DNA of 64,000 nucleotides from an uncultured Ectothiorhodospiraceae bacterium. Lineage in GTDB: Bacteria > Pseudomonadota > Gammaproteobacteria > Nevskiales > Oceanococcaceae. Made by a program: the position numbers and the translations under genes. A model generated the notes under the pieces. It saw only the letters and a program-made list of their open reading frames with translations, was not told the DNA's origin and did no database searches. Positions 1 to 9,517 of the stretch are shown here, in pieces (the stretch's first letter is position 1; each line of letters starts with the position of its first letter). The stretch spans positions 124,001 through 188,000 of the forward strand of contig CAKZQS010000004.1 in NCBI GenBank assembly GCA_937141935.1, read 5' to 3'.

Positions 1-1076
1 GCCGACCCATCGCGCGAGCCGTCGTCCAGCGCGACAAAGCCATCGACGTGGGGGGCCACGCTGCGAAAAAAGTCCGGAAGGTGTCGCATCTCGTCGCGAA
101 AGGTCAGCAGAGCAATCACGCGCGGCCGCGCAGCCGAGCAGCCGACCCAAGGGATGGCCGGGGCCGCCGCGGGCCTGTGCGGCTCCACCGCCGGCGCGTT
201 GGCCGGGCCCCGTTGCAGGCCCCGTTGCAGGCCGCGGTGGAAGGCCGCATCCAGCAGCCACAGTACCGGCGCGGCGAGCCTGAGCATCCAGCGCTCGCGC
301 CGCCGGCGCGCGCCGGCCAGGGCCAGTTGCAGCCGCTGGCGTACCCGGCGGCCGCGCGCCAGGTGCGTGCCATAGATGCGCGGGCTGGCGGCCCCCTCGT
401 GAATCAGCCGTGCGGCCCGCGCGCCCCGCGCACCCATTTCGCGCCACAGCGCCCAGGGTTGCCAGGCGTGCGCGTGCTCGCTGATGACGTCCTGCCCGGC
501 CCAGGTCGGCGCGATGCGGTCGCCGATGCGTTGGTGGAACTCGGTGTCCTCGCCGGTGCGCAGGTGGCCCGCAAAGAGGCCGAAACGCCGGAACAACGGC
601 CGGGCGTAGGACACGCCGTAATGAATCCGGTCGGCCGCGGCGGTGCCCGGCATGCGCCGCGGGTACATATAGGCCTGCACGGCCCAGGAGAAGGGGTTCC
701 ATTGGCGCTGGCCGAGCACCGCGCTGGAGACCATCTGCGCGCCGCGGTCATGCGCGGTCAGGCGGCCGCGCACCCAGTTGGGGCGGGCCACGCAGTCCGC
801 GGCCAAAAAGGCCACATAGGGGGCGCGGGTCTGCAGGATGCCGACATTGCGGGCGGCGCCCGGCGCCAGCAACACCGAGCGGTGCTGCACCGGAACCGCA
901 AGCCCCGCGCGGCGCAGGCGCGGCGTCGGGTCGGGGCCGCCACTGCTGACCACGACGATCTCCACTGGCATGTCCTGAGCCTGCAGCGAGCGCACCGCCG
1001 CCTCGACACCGGGCGCGGCGCCATGGGCGATGACCACGCAGCACAGGCGCGGTGGCGCCGTCTCCTGATTTTCCAC
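1..1076 (-). CDS. Two-domain family 2 glycosyltransferase, 3' end cut by window edge
   Basis: About 358 codons are visible from a GTG start at 1076, which follows an AGGGGGA ribosome binding site; the gene runs off the left edge. The N-terminal domain (residues about 5-290) looks like a GT2 glycosyltransferase: a VVIAHGAAPGVEAAVRSLQ Rossmann start, an ARNVGI helix, and a GEDTEFHQRIGD segment that places the usual acidic residues. After an Ala/Pro-rich linker a second GT2-type start appears (RVIALLTFRDEMRHLPDFF, then ALDDGSRDGS, the typical nucleotide-sugar motif), so the protein carries two glycosyltransferase modules in tandem. Family membership is clear; donor and acceptor sugars cannot be told. 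It is divergent from the RIO kinase. The rest of domain 2 lies outside the window. Confidence 0.75.
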   Translation of the reverse strand, partial: MENQETAPPRLCCVVIAHGAAPGVEAAVRSLQAQDMPVEIVVVSSGGPDPTPRLRRAGLAVPVQHRSVLLAPGAARNVGILQTRAPYVAFLAADCVARPNWVRGRLTAHDRGAQMVSSAVLGQRQWNPFSWAVQAYMYPRRMPGTAAADRIHYGVSYARPLFRRFGLFAGHLRTGEDTEFHQRIGDRIAPTWAGQDVISEHAHAWQPWALWREMGARGARAARLIHEGAASPRIYGTHLARGRRVRQRLQLALAGARRRRERWMLRLAAPVLWLLDAAFHRGLQRGLQRGPANAPAVEPHRPAAAPAIPWVGCSAARPRVIALLTFRDEMRHLPDFFRSVAPHVDGFVALDDGSRDGS

Positions 1077-1252
1077 AGCTTCCCCCTGTCGGCGCGGCCG
1101 CGGGCCGCGCACCCCGGTCCCAGCCTACCCCAGGCGCCCGCCCGCCCGAAACTCGCTTGCCGCCTTCCGGGTCGCCTGACGGGCCGCGCCGGGCGTGCGG
1201 TCGGTCGCGGGCCGGCGCGCCAGCGCGGGCCGCAGGCACTACACTGCCGCCC

Positions 1253-2122
1253 ATGAAAATCCCCCCGGCCCTGCGTCCGCTGCTGGACGACGGCATCGTC
1301 GACGCCGTGTTGCGCCAGCTCAAAAGCGGCAAGGAGGCCGCCGTGTACGTCGTGCGTTGCGGCGGCGAGGAGCGCTGCGCCAAGGTCTACAAGGACATCG
1401 GCCAGCGCAGTTTCCAGAACGTGGCGGCCTACCAGGAAGGCCGCAAGTCGCGCGGTAGCCGCGACAGCCGGGCCATGAGCCGGCGCAGCCGCCATGGGCG
1501 CTCGGTGCAGCACGCGCAATGGAAGTCGGCCGAATCCGATGCGCTGTACGCGCTGGCCGCCGCCGGCGTGCGCGTGCCGCACAGCTATGGGCTGTTCGAC
1601 GGCGTGCTGCTGATGGAGATGATCCGCGACGCCGATGGCGACCCGGCCCCGCGGCTGAACCAGGTCGAGTTCGATGCCGAGCAGGCGCGCGAATGGCATG
1701 CCTTCATGGTGCGCCAGGTCGTGCTGATGCTCTGCGCCGGGCTGATCCACGGCGACCTCTCCGAGTACAACGTGCTGGTCGACGAGAGCGGCCCGGTCAT
1801 CATCGACCTGCCGCAGGTCGTCAGCGCCGCCGGCAACAGCAACGCCTTCGCCATGCTTGAGCGCGACCTGGCCAACATGCGCGCCACCTTCGGCGCCCAG
1901 GCGCCGGAACTGCTCGACACCGACTACGCCTACGAGATCTGGACGCGCTACGAAAACGCCAGCCTGCGCCCCGACACCCCGCTCAGCGGCCAGGTGCGCC
2001 GCAGCCAGCAGCGCGCCAATGTGGGCGCGGTACTCGGTGAAATCGAGGACGCCCGCCTGACCGCCGAAGCCCGCGAACGCGGCCGCGTCGAAGCCGAACG
2101 CGAGCGCGGCGAGCGCGACTGA
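1253..2122 (+). CDS. RIO1-type serine/threonine protein kinase
   Basis: 289 aa. A compact atypical kinase of the RIO family. Visible motifs are the SGKEAAVYVV nucleotide-binding strand (residues 25-34), the ATP-anchoring lysine in CAKVYK (about 44), the catalytic loop HGDLSEYNVLV with D168 and N173, and the metal-binding IIDLPQ with D185. The Arg/Ser-rich stretch at residues 64-88 corresponds to the RIO flexible loop. The C-terminal 35 residues are highly charged (ARERGRVEAERERGERD). The ATG at 1253 was preferred because the in-frame extension upstream is Pro/Gly/Arg junk. In archaea and eukaryotes RIO kinases act in ribosome maturation; the role of the proteobacterial forms is not established. 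It stands alone between a divergent glycosyltransferase and an exported peptidase. Confidence 0.9.
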   Translation: MKIPPALRPLLDDGIVDAVLRQLKSGKEAAVYVVRCGGEERCAKVYKDIGQRSFQNVAAYQEGRKSRGSRDSRAMSRRSRHGRSVQHAQWKSAESDALYALAAAGVRVPHSYGLFDGVLLMEMIRDADGDPAPRLNQVEFDAEQAREWHAFMVRQVVLMLCAGLIHGDLSEYNVLVDESGPVIIDLPQVVSAAGNSNAFAMLERDLANMRATFGAQAPELLDTDYAYEIWTRYENASLRPDTPLSGQVRRSQQRANVGAVLGEIEDARLTAEARERGRVEAERERGERD

Positions 2123-2362
2123 GGCCTTGGCGCCGTCCGCGCCCCTGCGCCTATACTCGATGCTGGATCAAGGGCGCCAAGCACGCGCCTCCTCCCTGTA
2201 GCCTGGGACAAACCCACGCGGCGACAGGGGGCGGGGGCAGGCGCACAGCCTGCAAGCGGTTCAGCGCCCGGTCTGGAGAACCCGCATCCGCGCCACGGCC
2301 GCCGAACGGCTGCCCGTGCTGCGAGCGCCATAAAAAAACATCGAAGACCTGGGAGGGAGCGC

Positions 2363-4312
2363 GTGAAAATCGCCCATATCGCCGCCGCATGGCTTTGCGG
2401 CCTGTCGGCCTTGTGCCTGCCGACGCTGTGCCTGGCCGCCGTGCCGCTGGAGCACTTTGCCAAGCTGGCCGCCTACGAACAGATCGCCATCTCGCCCAGC
2501 GGCGAGCACGTGGCCATCAAAACGCCGATGGACGACCGCTCCGGGGTGGCCATCGTGCGCCTGGACGACATGAAAATGACGGGCGCGCTGAAGCTCTCGC
2601 AGGGTTTTCATGTCTACGATCTACATTGGGCCGGGCCCGAGCGGGTGTTGATCGAGCTGGCGCAGACCTTTGGCGCGCTGGACGCGCCGCGGCCCACCGG
2701 GGAGCTCTATACGATCAACGCCGACGGGGGCGACAAGAAGTATCTCTTCGGCTTTCGCGGCGCCAAGGCCACCGGCTCGCACATCAAGAAGGTGACGCAG
2801 GAGTACGCCTCCGCCCATCTGGTCGATCCGCTGCTCGACCAGCCCGACCATGCCCTGGTCGCCATCAACGTCTGGGCCAACGGGCCGAACGGCTATACCT
2901 CGGTCGAGCGCATCGACCTGCGCTCGGGCAAACGCGTGCCCGTGACCACGGCGCCCGCGCCGGGCTATTCGGCCTTCGCGACCGACCGCGACGGGGCCGT
3001 GCGCTATGCCATCGCACCGACGGAGAACCTGACGGGGCTGCAGTCCTTCCGGCTCTCCGCGAAGGGTGATGAGTGGCAGCCGCTGAGCCGCGGCGAGCGC
3101 GCCGGGGCCACGATCGCCCCGCTGGGTGTGTGGTCGAACCGCGCGCTGCTGGCCTCCAATGAAGCGGGCGACCGGCTGTGCCTGGTCGAGCACGACCTCG
3201 CCCGGGACAAGCGCAAGACCGTGGTCTGCGACCCCACCGTCGACCTGACCCGGGTGATCCTGTCTTTCGACCGGCGCGACGCGATTGCGGCGATCTTTGA
3301 CGATGGCCGGCCCAGCTATCGCTTTCTGAATTCGGGGCACCCGAACGAGAAGGAGCTGCGCGACCTGCTGAAGGCTTTTGGTGGCGAGTTCGTGGAGCCG
3401 GTCTCGGCCAGCGCCGATGGGCAGCGGGTGATCCTCAAGGTCAGCAGCGACCGCAACCCCGGCGAGTATTTCCTGTTCGACCGCAAGAGCGGCGCCGTGA
3501 AGTTCCTGATCGCCCAGCGGGCGTGGATCAAGCCCGAGCAGATGGCGGGCCAGCAGCCGCGCACGCTGAAAGCACGGGACGGCACCAAGCTGCACGGCTA
3601 CCTGACCCTGCCCGAGCAGGCATCGCCCAAGGGGCTGGTGGTGCTGCCGCATGGCGGGCCGCGCGGGATCCGCGATACCTGGCGATGGCATGCCGACGTG
3701 CAGATGCTCGCCAGCCGCGGCTATGCCGTGCTGCAGCCCAACTTTCGCGGGTCCGGCGGCTACGGCGCGCGCTTCGAAAACGCCGGACGCTACGCCTGGG
3801 GCACGACGATGATCAATGACATCGTGGACGCCACCCGTGAGGTGCTGGCCGACAAGACGCTGGGGCTCAAGACCGCCTGCATCGTCGGCAGCAGCTACGG
3901 CGGCTACGCCGCGCTGATGGCCGCCGTGCGCGAGCCGGAGCTGTTCGCCTGCGCGGTGGCCGAGGCCGGCATTTACGACCTGGTCGAGTGGCGCAAGACC
4001 TCGGACGTTTCGGGGTCGCGCTTTGGCCGCAATTACATAGCCGATCAGGTCGGCCGCGACGATAAGCACCTGCGGGTGCAGTCGCCGCTGACCCACATCG
4101 ACAATCTGCAGGCCCCGGTGCTGATCATTCACGGCCGGGAGGACGAGCGCGTGCCTTTCTCGCAGGCCGAGCGCCTGCGCAAGGCCTTGAAGAAGCGCCG
4201 GCATCCGCACGAATGGCTGGCGGTGCGCGGCGAAGGCCACGGCTTCTACGAGGTCGAAAACCGCGTCAAGCGTCTGGAGGCGATCGAGGCTTTTCTGCGC
4301 CAGCACCTGTAG
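2363..4312 (+). CDS. Exported S9-family (prolyl oligopeptidase-type) peptidase
   Basis: 649 aa from a GTG start preceded by a strong GGGAGGGAG site. A signal peptide with a long hydrophobic core and a CLAA cut region covers residues 1-26. The middle (about 30-400) fits a beta-propeller, and the C-terminal 250 residues are an alpha/beta-hydrolase with the full triad: S511 in GSSYGGYAALMA, D594 in HGREDERVPF and H626 in GEGHGF. This is the layout of acyl-aminoacyl or dipeptidyl peptidases of family S9, about the usual length. It probably degrades peptides in the periplasm or outside. Its 3' end overlaps the convergent DUF3293 gene by 47 bp. In the 240 bp upstream a TATACT at 2153-2158 is a possible -10 element, without a convincing -35. 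Confidence 0.9.
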   Translation: MKIAHIAAAWLCGLSALCLPTLCLAAVPLEHFAKLAAYEQIAISPSGEHVAIKTPMDDRSGVAIVRLDDMKMTGALKLSQGFHVYDLHWAGPERVLIELAQTFGALDAPRPTGELYTINADGGDKKYLFGFRGAKATGSHIKKVTQEYASAHLVDPLLDQPDHALVAINVWANGPNGYTSVERIDLRSGKRVPVTTAPAPGYSAFATDRDGAVRYAIAPTENLTGLQSFRLSAKGDEWQPLSRGERAGATIAPLGVWSNRALLASNEAGDRLCLVEHDLARDKRKTVVCDPTVDLTRVILSFDRRDAIAAIFDDGRPSYRFLNSGHPNEKELRDLLKAFGGEFVEPVSASADGQRVILKVSSDRNPGEYFLFDRKSGAVKFLIAQRAWIKPEQMAGQQPRTLKARDGTKLHGYLTLPEQASPKGLVVLPHGGPRGIRDTWRWHADVQMLASRGYAVLQPNFRGSGGYGARFENAGRYAWGTTMINDIVDATREVLADKTLGLKTACIVGSSYGGYAALMAAVREPELFACAVAEAGIYDLVEWRKTSDVSGSRFGRNYIADQVGRDDKHLRVQSPLTHIDNLQAPVLIIHGREDERVPFSQAERLRKALKKRRHPHEWLAVRGEGHGFYEVENRVKRLEAIEAFLRQHL

Positions 4313-4781
4313 GCAGGCCGGCCTGCACCGGGCCGGGCTCGACGGGGGCCGGCACCACCCGCAGCTCGCTGCGTTGCCCCACCTGGTGCCAGACGAAACC
4401 CAGCTGCTCGCAATAGCGGGCGATGCCGGTGGCGCGCTCCAGGTCCAGGCCGGGCACGAAGAAGCTGGGCTCGGCCTCCCAGTCGCTGCCCGCCGGCGGC
4501 ACACCCAGGCCCGGCCAGTGGGCGAGGCCCTGTTTGAGCAGCCAGCGCTGCAGCGCCGCGGTGCGCCGCGCGTTGGCGCGCTCGTCCAGGCGCTCGCCGC
4601 GTGGGTTGGCGTTGCTCAGAAAGGCGCCCGCCTGGGCGCCCTGCGCGGCGAGCCAGGCGTCCACGTCGGCGTGGCTGTGGCCGATGCGCAGCGTGTGCAC
4701 CTGCTCGCCGGCGGCGAAACGGTACTCGGTGGCCTCCCAGGCGGCGCGCAGGGCGGGGTCGAGGGGCCGGGCCTCAGTCAC
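4266..4781 (-). CDS. DUF3293 family protein
   Basis: 171 aa from a GTG start at 4781. A longer frame exists, but the GTG overlaps the last codons and TGA of the upstream M28 peptidase gene by 8 bp, an arrangement typical of coupled translation, and residues before it look random. The sequence fits DUF3293: an early AYRATRYR-like segment (AAWEATEYRFAAGEQ), an LRIG strand, the SNANPRGE segment, a central NARRTAALQRWL helix and the late EPSFFVPGLDLERA strand-helix. The function of the family is not known. The last 47 bp overlap the convergent S9 peptidase gene, so the C-terminal tail GAGAEKPRSPPDA may be unimportant. It forms a two-gene unit with the M28 peptidase. Confidence 0.75.
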   Translation of the reverse strand: MTEARPLDPALRAAWEATEYRFAAGEQVHTLRIGHSHADVDAWLAAQGAQAGAFLSNANPRGERLDERANARRTAALQRWLLKQGLAHWPGLGVPPAGSDWEAEPSFFVPGLDLERATGIARYCEQLGFVWHQVGQRSELRVVPAPVEPGPVQAGLPTGAGAEKPRSPPDA

Positions 4782-6450
4782 GCACGAATTGCGCGGCGAA
4801 GAAGTTGCCCGGCACCCACTGCGGCGGCTGCTCGCTGTTGGCGATGCCCCGCGCCAGCCGCGCATTGATGCGGGCGAAGCGTTCGGCCGAGGGCCAGTGC
4901 ACCGGCCGGCTCAGGTCGTCGCTGGGCTTGTGGTAGTGCGTGGCCAGGTGGCCATAGACCTGCGCCTCGCCGTCCACATCGGGGTCGGCGCTGGCGAAGC
5001 CGGGGAAGAAGAACAGCCCGGGCACGCCCTCGCGCACGAAGGAATAGTGGTCGCTGCGGATAAACAGCACCTCGTCCGGCATCGGGTCGGGGGCCAGCGC
5101 GATGTCCTCGGCCGCGGCGGCGGCGCGCACGAATTCGTCGAGGTTGGAATGCTCGGCGCCAAAGCCGATGACCTCGCGCATCGGGAACAGCAGCAGCGGC
5201 ATATCCAGCGTAATGGCCGCAACCATGCGCTCGACTTCGGCCGGCGGGTTGCGCGCCAGATAATGCGAGCCCAGCAGCCCGCGCTCCTCGGCGGTCACCG
5301 CCGCAAACAGCACCGAGCGCCGGGTGCCGCTGGCGGCCAGCGCCCGGGCGGTTTCGATCAGCAGCGCGATGCCCATCGCGTTGTCGTAGGCGCCGTTGTA
5401 AATCGCGTCGCCATCGACCGGCGCGCCGATGCCCAGGTGGTCCAGGTGCGCCACCAGCACCATGTGCTCGCCGGCCAGCGCCGGGTCCTGCCCGGGCAGG
5501 CGGGCCACGACATTGGGTGAGCGCAGCGCGGACAAGGTGGTTTGCGTGCGGATGCTGGCCTCGACCCCCAGGGGGAAGCGGGGCAGCGGCTCGCCGGCGG
5601 CCTCGGCCGCCAGCAGCGTCTCGAGGTCGGTGGGCGCGTCGACAAAGAGTCGCGGCGCCACGTGGTCGGCCAGGGTGGCCGAGGCGCGGATCTGCGGCGT
5701 GTAGTCGGCCGGCTGCCCGGCCGCATCGGTCCAGCGCATCGTCGGCTGGGTGCCGGCATTGCGGGCAGTGTCGGCCCAGGCATAGCGCTTGCGCGCGTAA
5801 TCGCTGCGGATGCTCAGCATGCCCACCGCGCCGCGCGCCGCGGCCTCGCGCGCCTTGCGCCGGCCCGAGCTGTAGAAGGCCCGCTCGTCGGCCGGGAAGC
5901 TCTTGGGCGCCCGCGGGAAGGTCACGACGATCTTGCCGGCAACGTCCAGCCCGGCGTAGTCGTCATGCCCCAGCGAGGGCGCCACGACGCCGTGGCCGGC
6001 AAAGACCAGCGGCGCACGCACCTGGCGCTGCGCGCCGCCGAGGTTGGCATACACCACATAGTCGTCGCGAAAGCGCAGCGTGTCGCCGCCGGGCACGCCG
6101 TGCAGCACCAGTTGCGATGCGGCGATGTCGAGCTGGCCGGCCAGCAGCGGCACGGGGCGCAGGTAGGCGTCCTCGCCTTGCTCGGGGTCGGCGCCGCCGG
6201 CCGGCGTCAGCCCGATCTGGCGGAACTGGCTGGCCACGTAACGGGCCGCGATCTCGTGGCCGGGCTCGCCGCTCATGCGGCCGGCGAGCAGGTCGTCGGC
6301 CAGGAAGCGGTAGTGCGCTTGCAGCGCATGCGCCGGGATGGGCGGCAGGGGCGTGGCTCCCGCGGCGGGTTCTGCGGCGGGCCGGTCGAGCAGCGCGCAG
6401 GCGCTGAGCAGCAGGGCGGCGGCCAGTGGCGCCAGGTCGCGACGAAGCAT
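4774..6450 (-). CDS. M28-family metallopeptidase lipoprotein with PA domain
   Basis: 558 aa. The N-terminus is a lipoprotein signal with lipobox LSAC (C18), so the enzyme should be membrane anchored. Residues about 120-280 form a PA (protease-associated) insertion and residues 310-530 the M28 zinc aminopeptidase fold. Metal ligands are readable: H335 in AHLDH, D356 in AYDNAMG, the E388-E389 pair in TAEERG, D416 in ITLDM and H507 in HYHKPSDD. This predicts a two-zinc aminopeptidase acting on peptides outside the inner membrane. ATG at 6450 follows a GGGAG site; the longer frame upstream is not signal-like. The stop overlaps the start of the DUF3293 gene. It is divergent from the TonB receptor gene. 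Confidence 0.93.
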   Translation of the reverse strand: MLRRDLAPLAAALLLSACALLDRPAAEPAAGATPLPPIPAHALQAHYRFLADDLLAGRMSGEPGHEIAARYVASQFRQIGLTPAGGADPEQGEDAYLRPVPLLAGQLDIAASQLVLHGVPGGDTLRFRDDYVVYANLGGAQRQVRAPLVFAGHGVVAPSLGHDDYAGLDVAGKIVVTFPRAPKSFPADERAFYSSGRRKAREAAARGAVGMLSIRSDYARKRYAWADTARNAGTQPTMRWTDAAGQPADYTPQIRASATLADHVAPRLFVDAPTDLETLLAAEAAGEPLPRFPLGVEASIRTQTTLSALRSPNVVARLPGQDPALAGEHMVLVAHLDHLGIGAPVDGDAIYNGAYDNAMGIALLIETARALAASGTRRSVLFAAVTAEERGLLGSHYLARNPPAEVERMVAAITLDMPLLLFPMREVIGFGAEHSNLDEFVRAAAAAEDIALAPDPMPDEVLFIRSDHYSFVREGVPGLFFFPGFASADPDVDGEAQVYGHLATHYHKPSDDLSRPVHWPSAERFARINARLARGIANSEQPPQWVPGNFFAAQFVRD

Positions 6451-6669
6451 GTGGGGTCTCCCGATGTCCTGTCGCGCATGGTAGCCGGGCGCGGCGGACT
6501 TCCGTTGCCGCGCCGGTAGCGCCCCGGCGTGCGGAGCTGCCGCCCGGCGCCGCTCCCGGCCAAACCTTCCCCGGCCACGCCCAGGCCACACCCAGGCCAC
6601 TCACGGGGTTCCGCGCCCAAGTCCCCGCGCAGGCTAGAGTGCCCGCCATCGCATTCACCAGGCCCGCGC

Positions 6670-8850
6670 ATGTTGCGCAACCCCGCCGCGCTTTCTTCCC
6701 CCACGCCACCATCCCGGCCGGCGCGACTCGCTGCGCTCGCGCTCCTTCTGGGGGCGGCGGCCGGCCCTGCGGCCGCGCAGGCCCCGGCCCAGGAACACGA
6801 CCAGGCCCAGGCCCAGCAACCAGTCCAGGCCCGGGAACAGCAACAAGCCCAGGCGCCGGTGGCCACGCCGGAGCCCCAGCCCGCGACAGCGGCCCCGCCG
6901 CCCGCCGCGACGCGCCTGGATACCTTGCGGGTCGAGGCCGCGCCGCTGGCGCTGCCGCTGGCGCATAGCGAGCGGCTGCAGGCCGAGGTGCTGGCGCCGG
7001 ACCCCCGCGGGCTGGGCGACCTGCTGCGCCCGGTGCCCGGCCTCTATCTGCAGAATGCCGACAACGTGGCCCAGGGGCTGCGGCCCTCAATCCGCGGGTT
7101 TGGTGCGCGCGCCGCCTTTGGCGTGCGCGGAATCCGTGTGCGCCTGGATGGCCTGCCGCTGACGCTGGCCGACGGGCAGACCGAACTGGACCTTGTAGAC
7201 CGCTATCTGCTGGCCGGCGCTGAAGTCGTGCGCGGGCCGGCCGCGAGCCTGTACGGCAATGCGGCGGGCGGCGTCATCGCGCTGCGCACCCGCCCGCTGG
7301 ACGAGAGCGGTGGCCGCTGGCAGGCCGGCCTGCAACGGCACGATGGCTACAGCCTGCGCGGGGAGTGGACCCGGGCGCAGGCCTGGCGGGCCAGCCTGGC
7401 GCGGGCGGCCGGCGACGGCCCCCGTGTGCACAGCCACAGCGCGCGCACGCTGGGACAGCTGCGCGTTGAGCACGGCGCCTGGCGCTGGGATCTCGCCAGC
7501 CTGCAGGTGCAGGCGCAGGACCCCGGCGGCCTGGACGCGCAAACCGCCGCGCAGACGCCACGCGCCGCGCGCGACCGCAATGTGGACTTCGACGCCGGCG
7601 AGGAGATCCGCCAGCAGCGCCTGGGCCTGCATTGGCGACACAGCGCGGGCCTGTGGGACTGGCGATTGCGCGGCCAGGCCCTGCGCCGCGACTTCGCCAA
7701 CCGCTTGCCTTTTGCCGAGTCGGGTCAGGTCGATTTCGAGCGCGATGCCGGGTCGCTGGCGCTGCTGGCCAGCCGCAGCCCCGATGCGCGCTGGCCCGGT
7801 CGCAGCAGCCTGGGGCTGGACCTCCAGCTGCAGCATGACGCGCGGCGCCGCTACGACAACACCTCCCGTGGCGAAGGCGGCGGCCGCGCGGGGCAGCGCG
7901 GGGCGCTACGGCTGGACCAGGACGAACGGGCGCTGGCCGCCGGCCTGTACCTGCGCCACGCGCAGCCGCTGGGGGCGGCGTGGACGCTGACGGCGGGCCT
8001 GCGCCAGGACTGGCTGCGCCTGGAGGCGCGCGACCGCTTTGGCGCCGATGGCGACGATTCCGGCCGTCGGCGCCTGACCGACAGCAGCGCCGATGTGGCG
8101 TTGCGCTGGGCGGGGGATGACCGGCAGGGTTTTGTGCGCTATGCCAGCGCGCACCTCACGCCGACCATCAGCGAGCTGGCCAACCCGGCCGGCGGCGGCT
8201 TCAACCCCGATCTGGCCTCCAGCCGCATCGACGGGCTTGACCTGGGCTATGGGCAGGATTGGCGGGAGGGCCATGTGGGCCTGGTGCTGTTTGCCCAGCG
8301 CAGCCGCGACGAGTTGCTGCCCTTCGAGCGGGAGGATCAGCCCGGCCGCCGCTTTTATCGCAATGCCGGCCGCAGCGAGCGCCGCGGCGTCGAGCTGGAG
8401 GCGCGCTGGCGGCCGCGCCCCGCCTGGACGCTGGATCTGGCCTACACGCTGCTGCGGGCGCGCTTTGTCGACGACGGCGGGGCGCCGGATGCGGGCGCGT
8501 CGCTGGCCGGCCGGCGCCTGCCCGGCCTGCCCGAGCAGTGGCTCGCGGCCCAATTGCAGCACCGGTTGGGCCTGTGGACCTGGGGGCTGGAGCTGGACGC
8601 GCAGGGCGCGCGTTTTGCCGACGATGCCAACACGCTGCGCGTGCCCGGTGTCGCGCTGTGGCACCTGCGGGCGCAGCGCGAGGCCTGGCTGGGCCGGCCC
8701 GGGCTGCGACTCTCGCTGGCGCTGGACAATGCGCTGGACCAGCCCTACACGGACAACCTGCGCATCAACGCCTTTGGCGGCCGGGCCTTCGAGCCCGGTG
8801 GCGGCCGCCGCTGGCGGCTGGCGCTGGAGTACGCCTGGGCCCGCCCCTGA
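6670..8850 (+). CDS. TonB-dependent outer-membrane receptor
   Basis: 726 aa. A signal peptide (residues 1-36, ending AAAQA) is followed by a Gln/Ala-rich linker (about 38-75). The plug domain covers about 85-215, with RPSIRGFGARAAFGVRGIRV, DGQTELDLVD and VVRGPAASLYGNAAGGVI, the standard plug signature. The remaining 500 residues are a 22-strand-type barrel rich in alternating aromatic/polar residues; FVRYASAHLTPTISELANP and LDNALDQPYTDNLR are barrel landmarks. The last strand ends RLALEYAWARP, so the usual terminal aromatic residue is followed by three extra residues. Substrate is unknown: no siderophore, heme or metal genes adjoin it. The ATG at 6670 lacks a clear Shine-Dalgarno sequence; the in-frame upstream extension carries no export signal. 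Confidence 0.93.
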   Translation: MLRNPAALSSPTPPSRPARLAALALLLGAAAGPAAAQAPAQEHDQAQAQQPVQAREQQQAQAPVATPEPQPATAAPPPAATRLDTLRVEAAPLALPLAHSERLQAEVLAPDPRGLGDLLRPVPGLYLQNADNVAQGLRPSIRGFGARAAFGVRGIRVRLDGLPLTLADGQTELDLVDRYLLAGAEVVRGPAASLYGNAAGGVIALRTRPLDESGGRWQAGLQRHDGYSLRGEWTRAQAWRASLARAAGDGPRVHSHSARTLGQLRVEHGAWRWDLASLQVQAQDPGGLDAQTAAQTPRAARDRNVDFDAGEEIRQQRLGLHWRHSAGLWDWRLRGQALRRDFANRLPFAESGQVDFERDAGSLALLASRSPDARWPGRSSLGLDLQLQHDARRRYDNTSRGEGGGRAGQRGALRLDQDERALAAGLYLRHAQPLGAAWTLTAGLRQDWLRLEARDRFGADGDDSGRRRLTDSSADVALRWAGDDRQGFVRYASAHLTPTISELANPAGGGFNPDLASSRIDGLDLGYGQDWREGHVGLVLFAQRSRDELLPFEREDQPGRRFYRNAGRSERRGVELEARWRPRPAWTLDLAYTLLRARFVDDGGAPDAGASLAGRRLPGLPEQWLAAQLQHRLGLWTWGLELDAQGARFADDANTLRVPGVALWHLRAQREAWLGRPGLRLSLALDNALDQPYTDNLRINAFGGRAFEPGGGRRWRLALEYAWARP

Positions 8851-8923
8851 GCGGCGCCGTCCGGGCCAATCACGCCGGGCTCCGCGGCCCTCACAGCCAG
8901 CAGCGGTTTCGCGATCGAGCCCC

Positions 8924-9424
8924 CTAGCGCCGCCGCGCGCGCAGCTCCTTGAGCTCGGCGGCGTGGCGCAGGCGGGCCTCGCGGCGCAGCTGGGCCTCTT
9001 CGAAGCGGTTGCGCTCGGTGGTGCTCTCGGGGATCACCGCCGGCACGGGCCGGGGCCGGTTGTGGCCGTCGAGGGCCACGAAGGTGAAGTAGGCCGAGAC
9101 GATGTGCCGGCGCTCGTCGCCGTCGTGCGGGCGGGCGTCGACCTTGACGCCAATCTCCATCGAGCTGGTCCAGGCGCGGTTGACGGCCGCCGAGAACAGC
9201 AGCACGTCGCCGCGCCGGGCCGGGGCCATGAAGTGCACGGCGTCGACGCTGGCGGTCACGCAGGTGCTCTGCGCATGGCGGTCGGCGACCACCGCGGCAA
9301 AGCGGTCCATCTGCGCCATGATCAGCCCGCCGAACACGGTTTCGTGGGCGTTCAGGTCATTGGGAAAGACCATGTAGACCTGGTCGGCAATGGCCGAGGC
9401 GGCCACCGGGCGGCTGTCAGTCAT
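8924..9424 (-). CDS. Acyl-CoA thioesterase, hotdog fold
   Basis: 166 aa. A single hotdog domain of the YciA/acyl-CoA hydrolase type. The diagnostic stretch is FPNDLNAHETVFGGLIMAQM, in which N-x-x-G-x-x-FGG places the catalytic Asn/Asp and the CoA-binding helix. It is followed by TASVDAVHFMAPARRGDVL and SAYFTFVALD, the later core strands. The predicted reaction is hydrolysis of acyl-CoA thioesters in the cytoplasm. The Arg-rich tail is typical of this group. It lies downstream of the S8 protease gene in the same direction, but a strong hairpin in the 93-bp gap suggests separate transcription. Confidence 0.9.
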   Translation of the reverse strand: MTDSRPVAASAIADQVYMVFPNDLNAHETVFGGLIMAQMDRFAAVVADRHAQSTCVTASVDAVHFMAPARRGDVLLFSAAVNRAWTSSMEIGVKVDARPHDGDERRHIVSAYFTFVALDGHNRPRPVPAVIPESTTERNRFEEAQLRREARLRHAAELKELRARRR

Positions 9425-9475
9425 GGCGGGCGGCTCCTGCTTCGGTGTGGTCCGTCGGCATCATCCAAGCGAGCT

Positions 9476-9510
9476 GCGCGCCGGGCCTGTTTGGGCCGGG
9501 CCCGGCGCGC
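9476..9510 (-). terminator. Strong hairpin after the S8 protease gene
   Basis: A perfect 12-bp stem pairs 9476-9487 with 9499-9510 around an 11-nt loop, beginning 7 bp past the S8 stop codon. There is no T-run, so it may act as an imperfect intrinsic terminator or as an RNA-stabilising 3' end. Confidence 0.5.
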
Positions 9511-9517
9511 GATCCCT

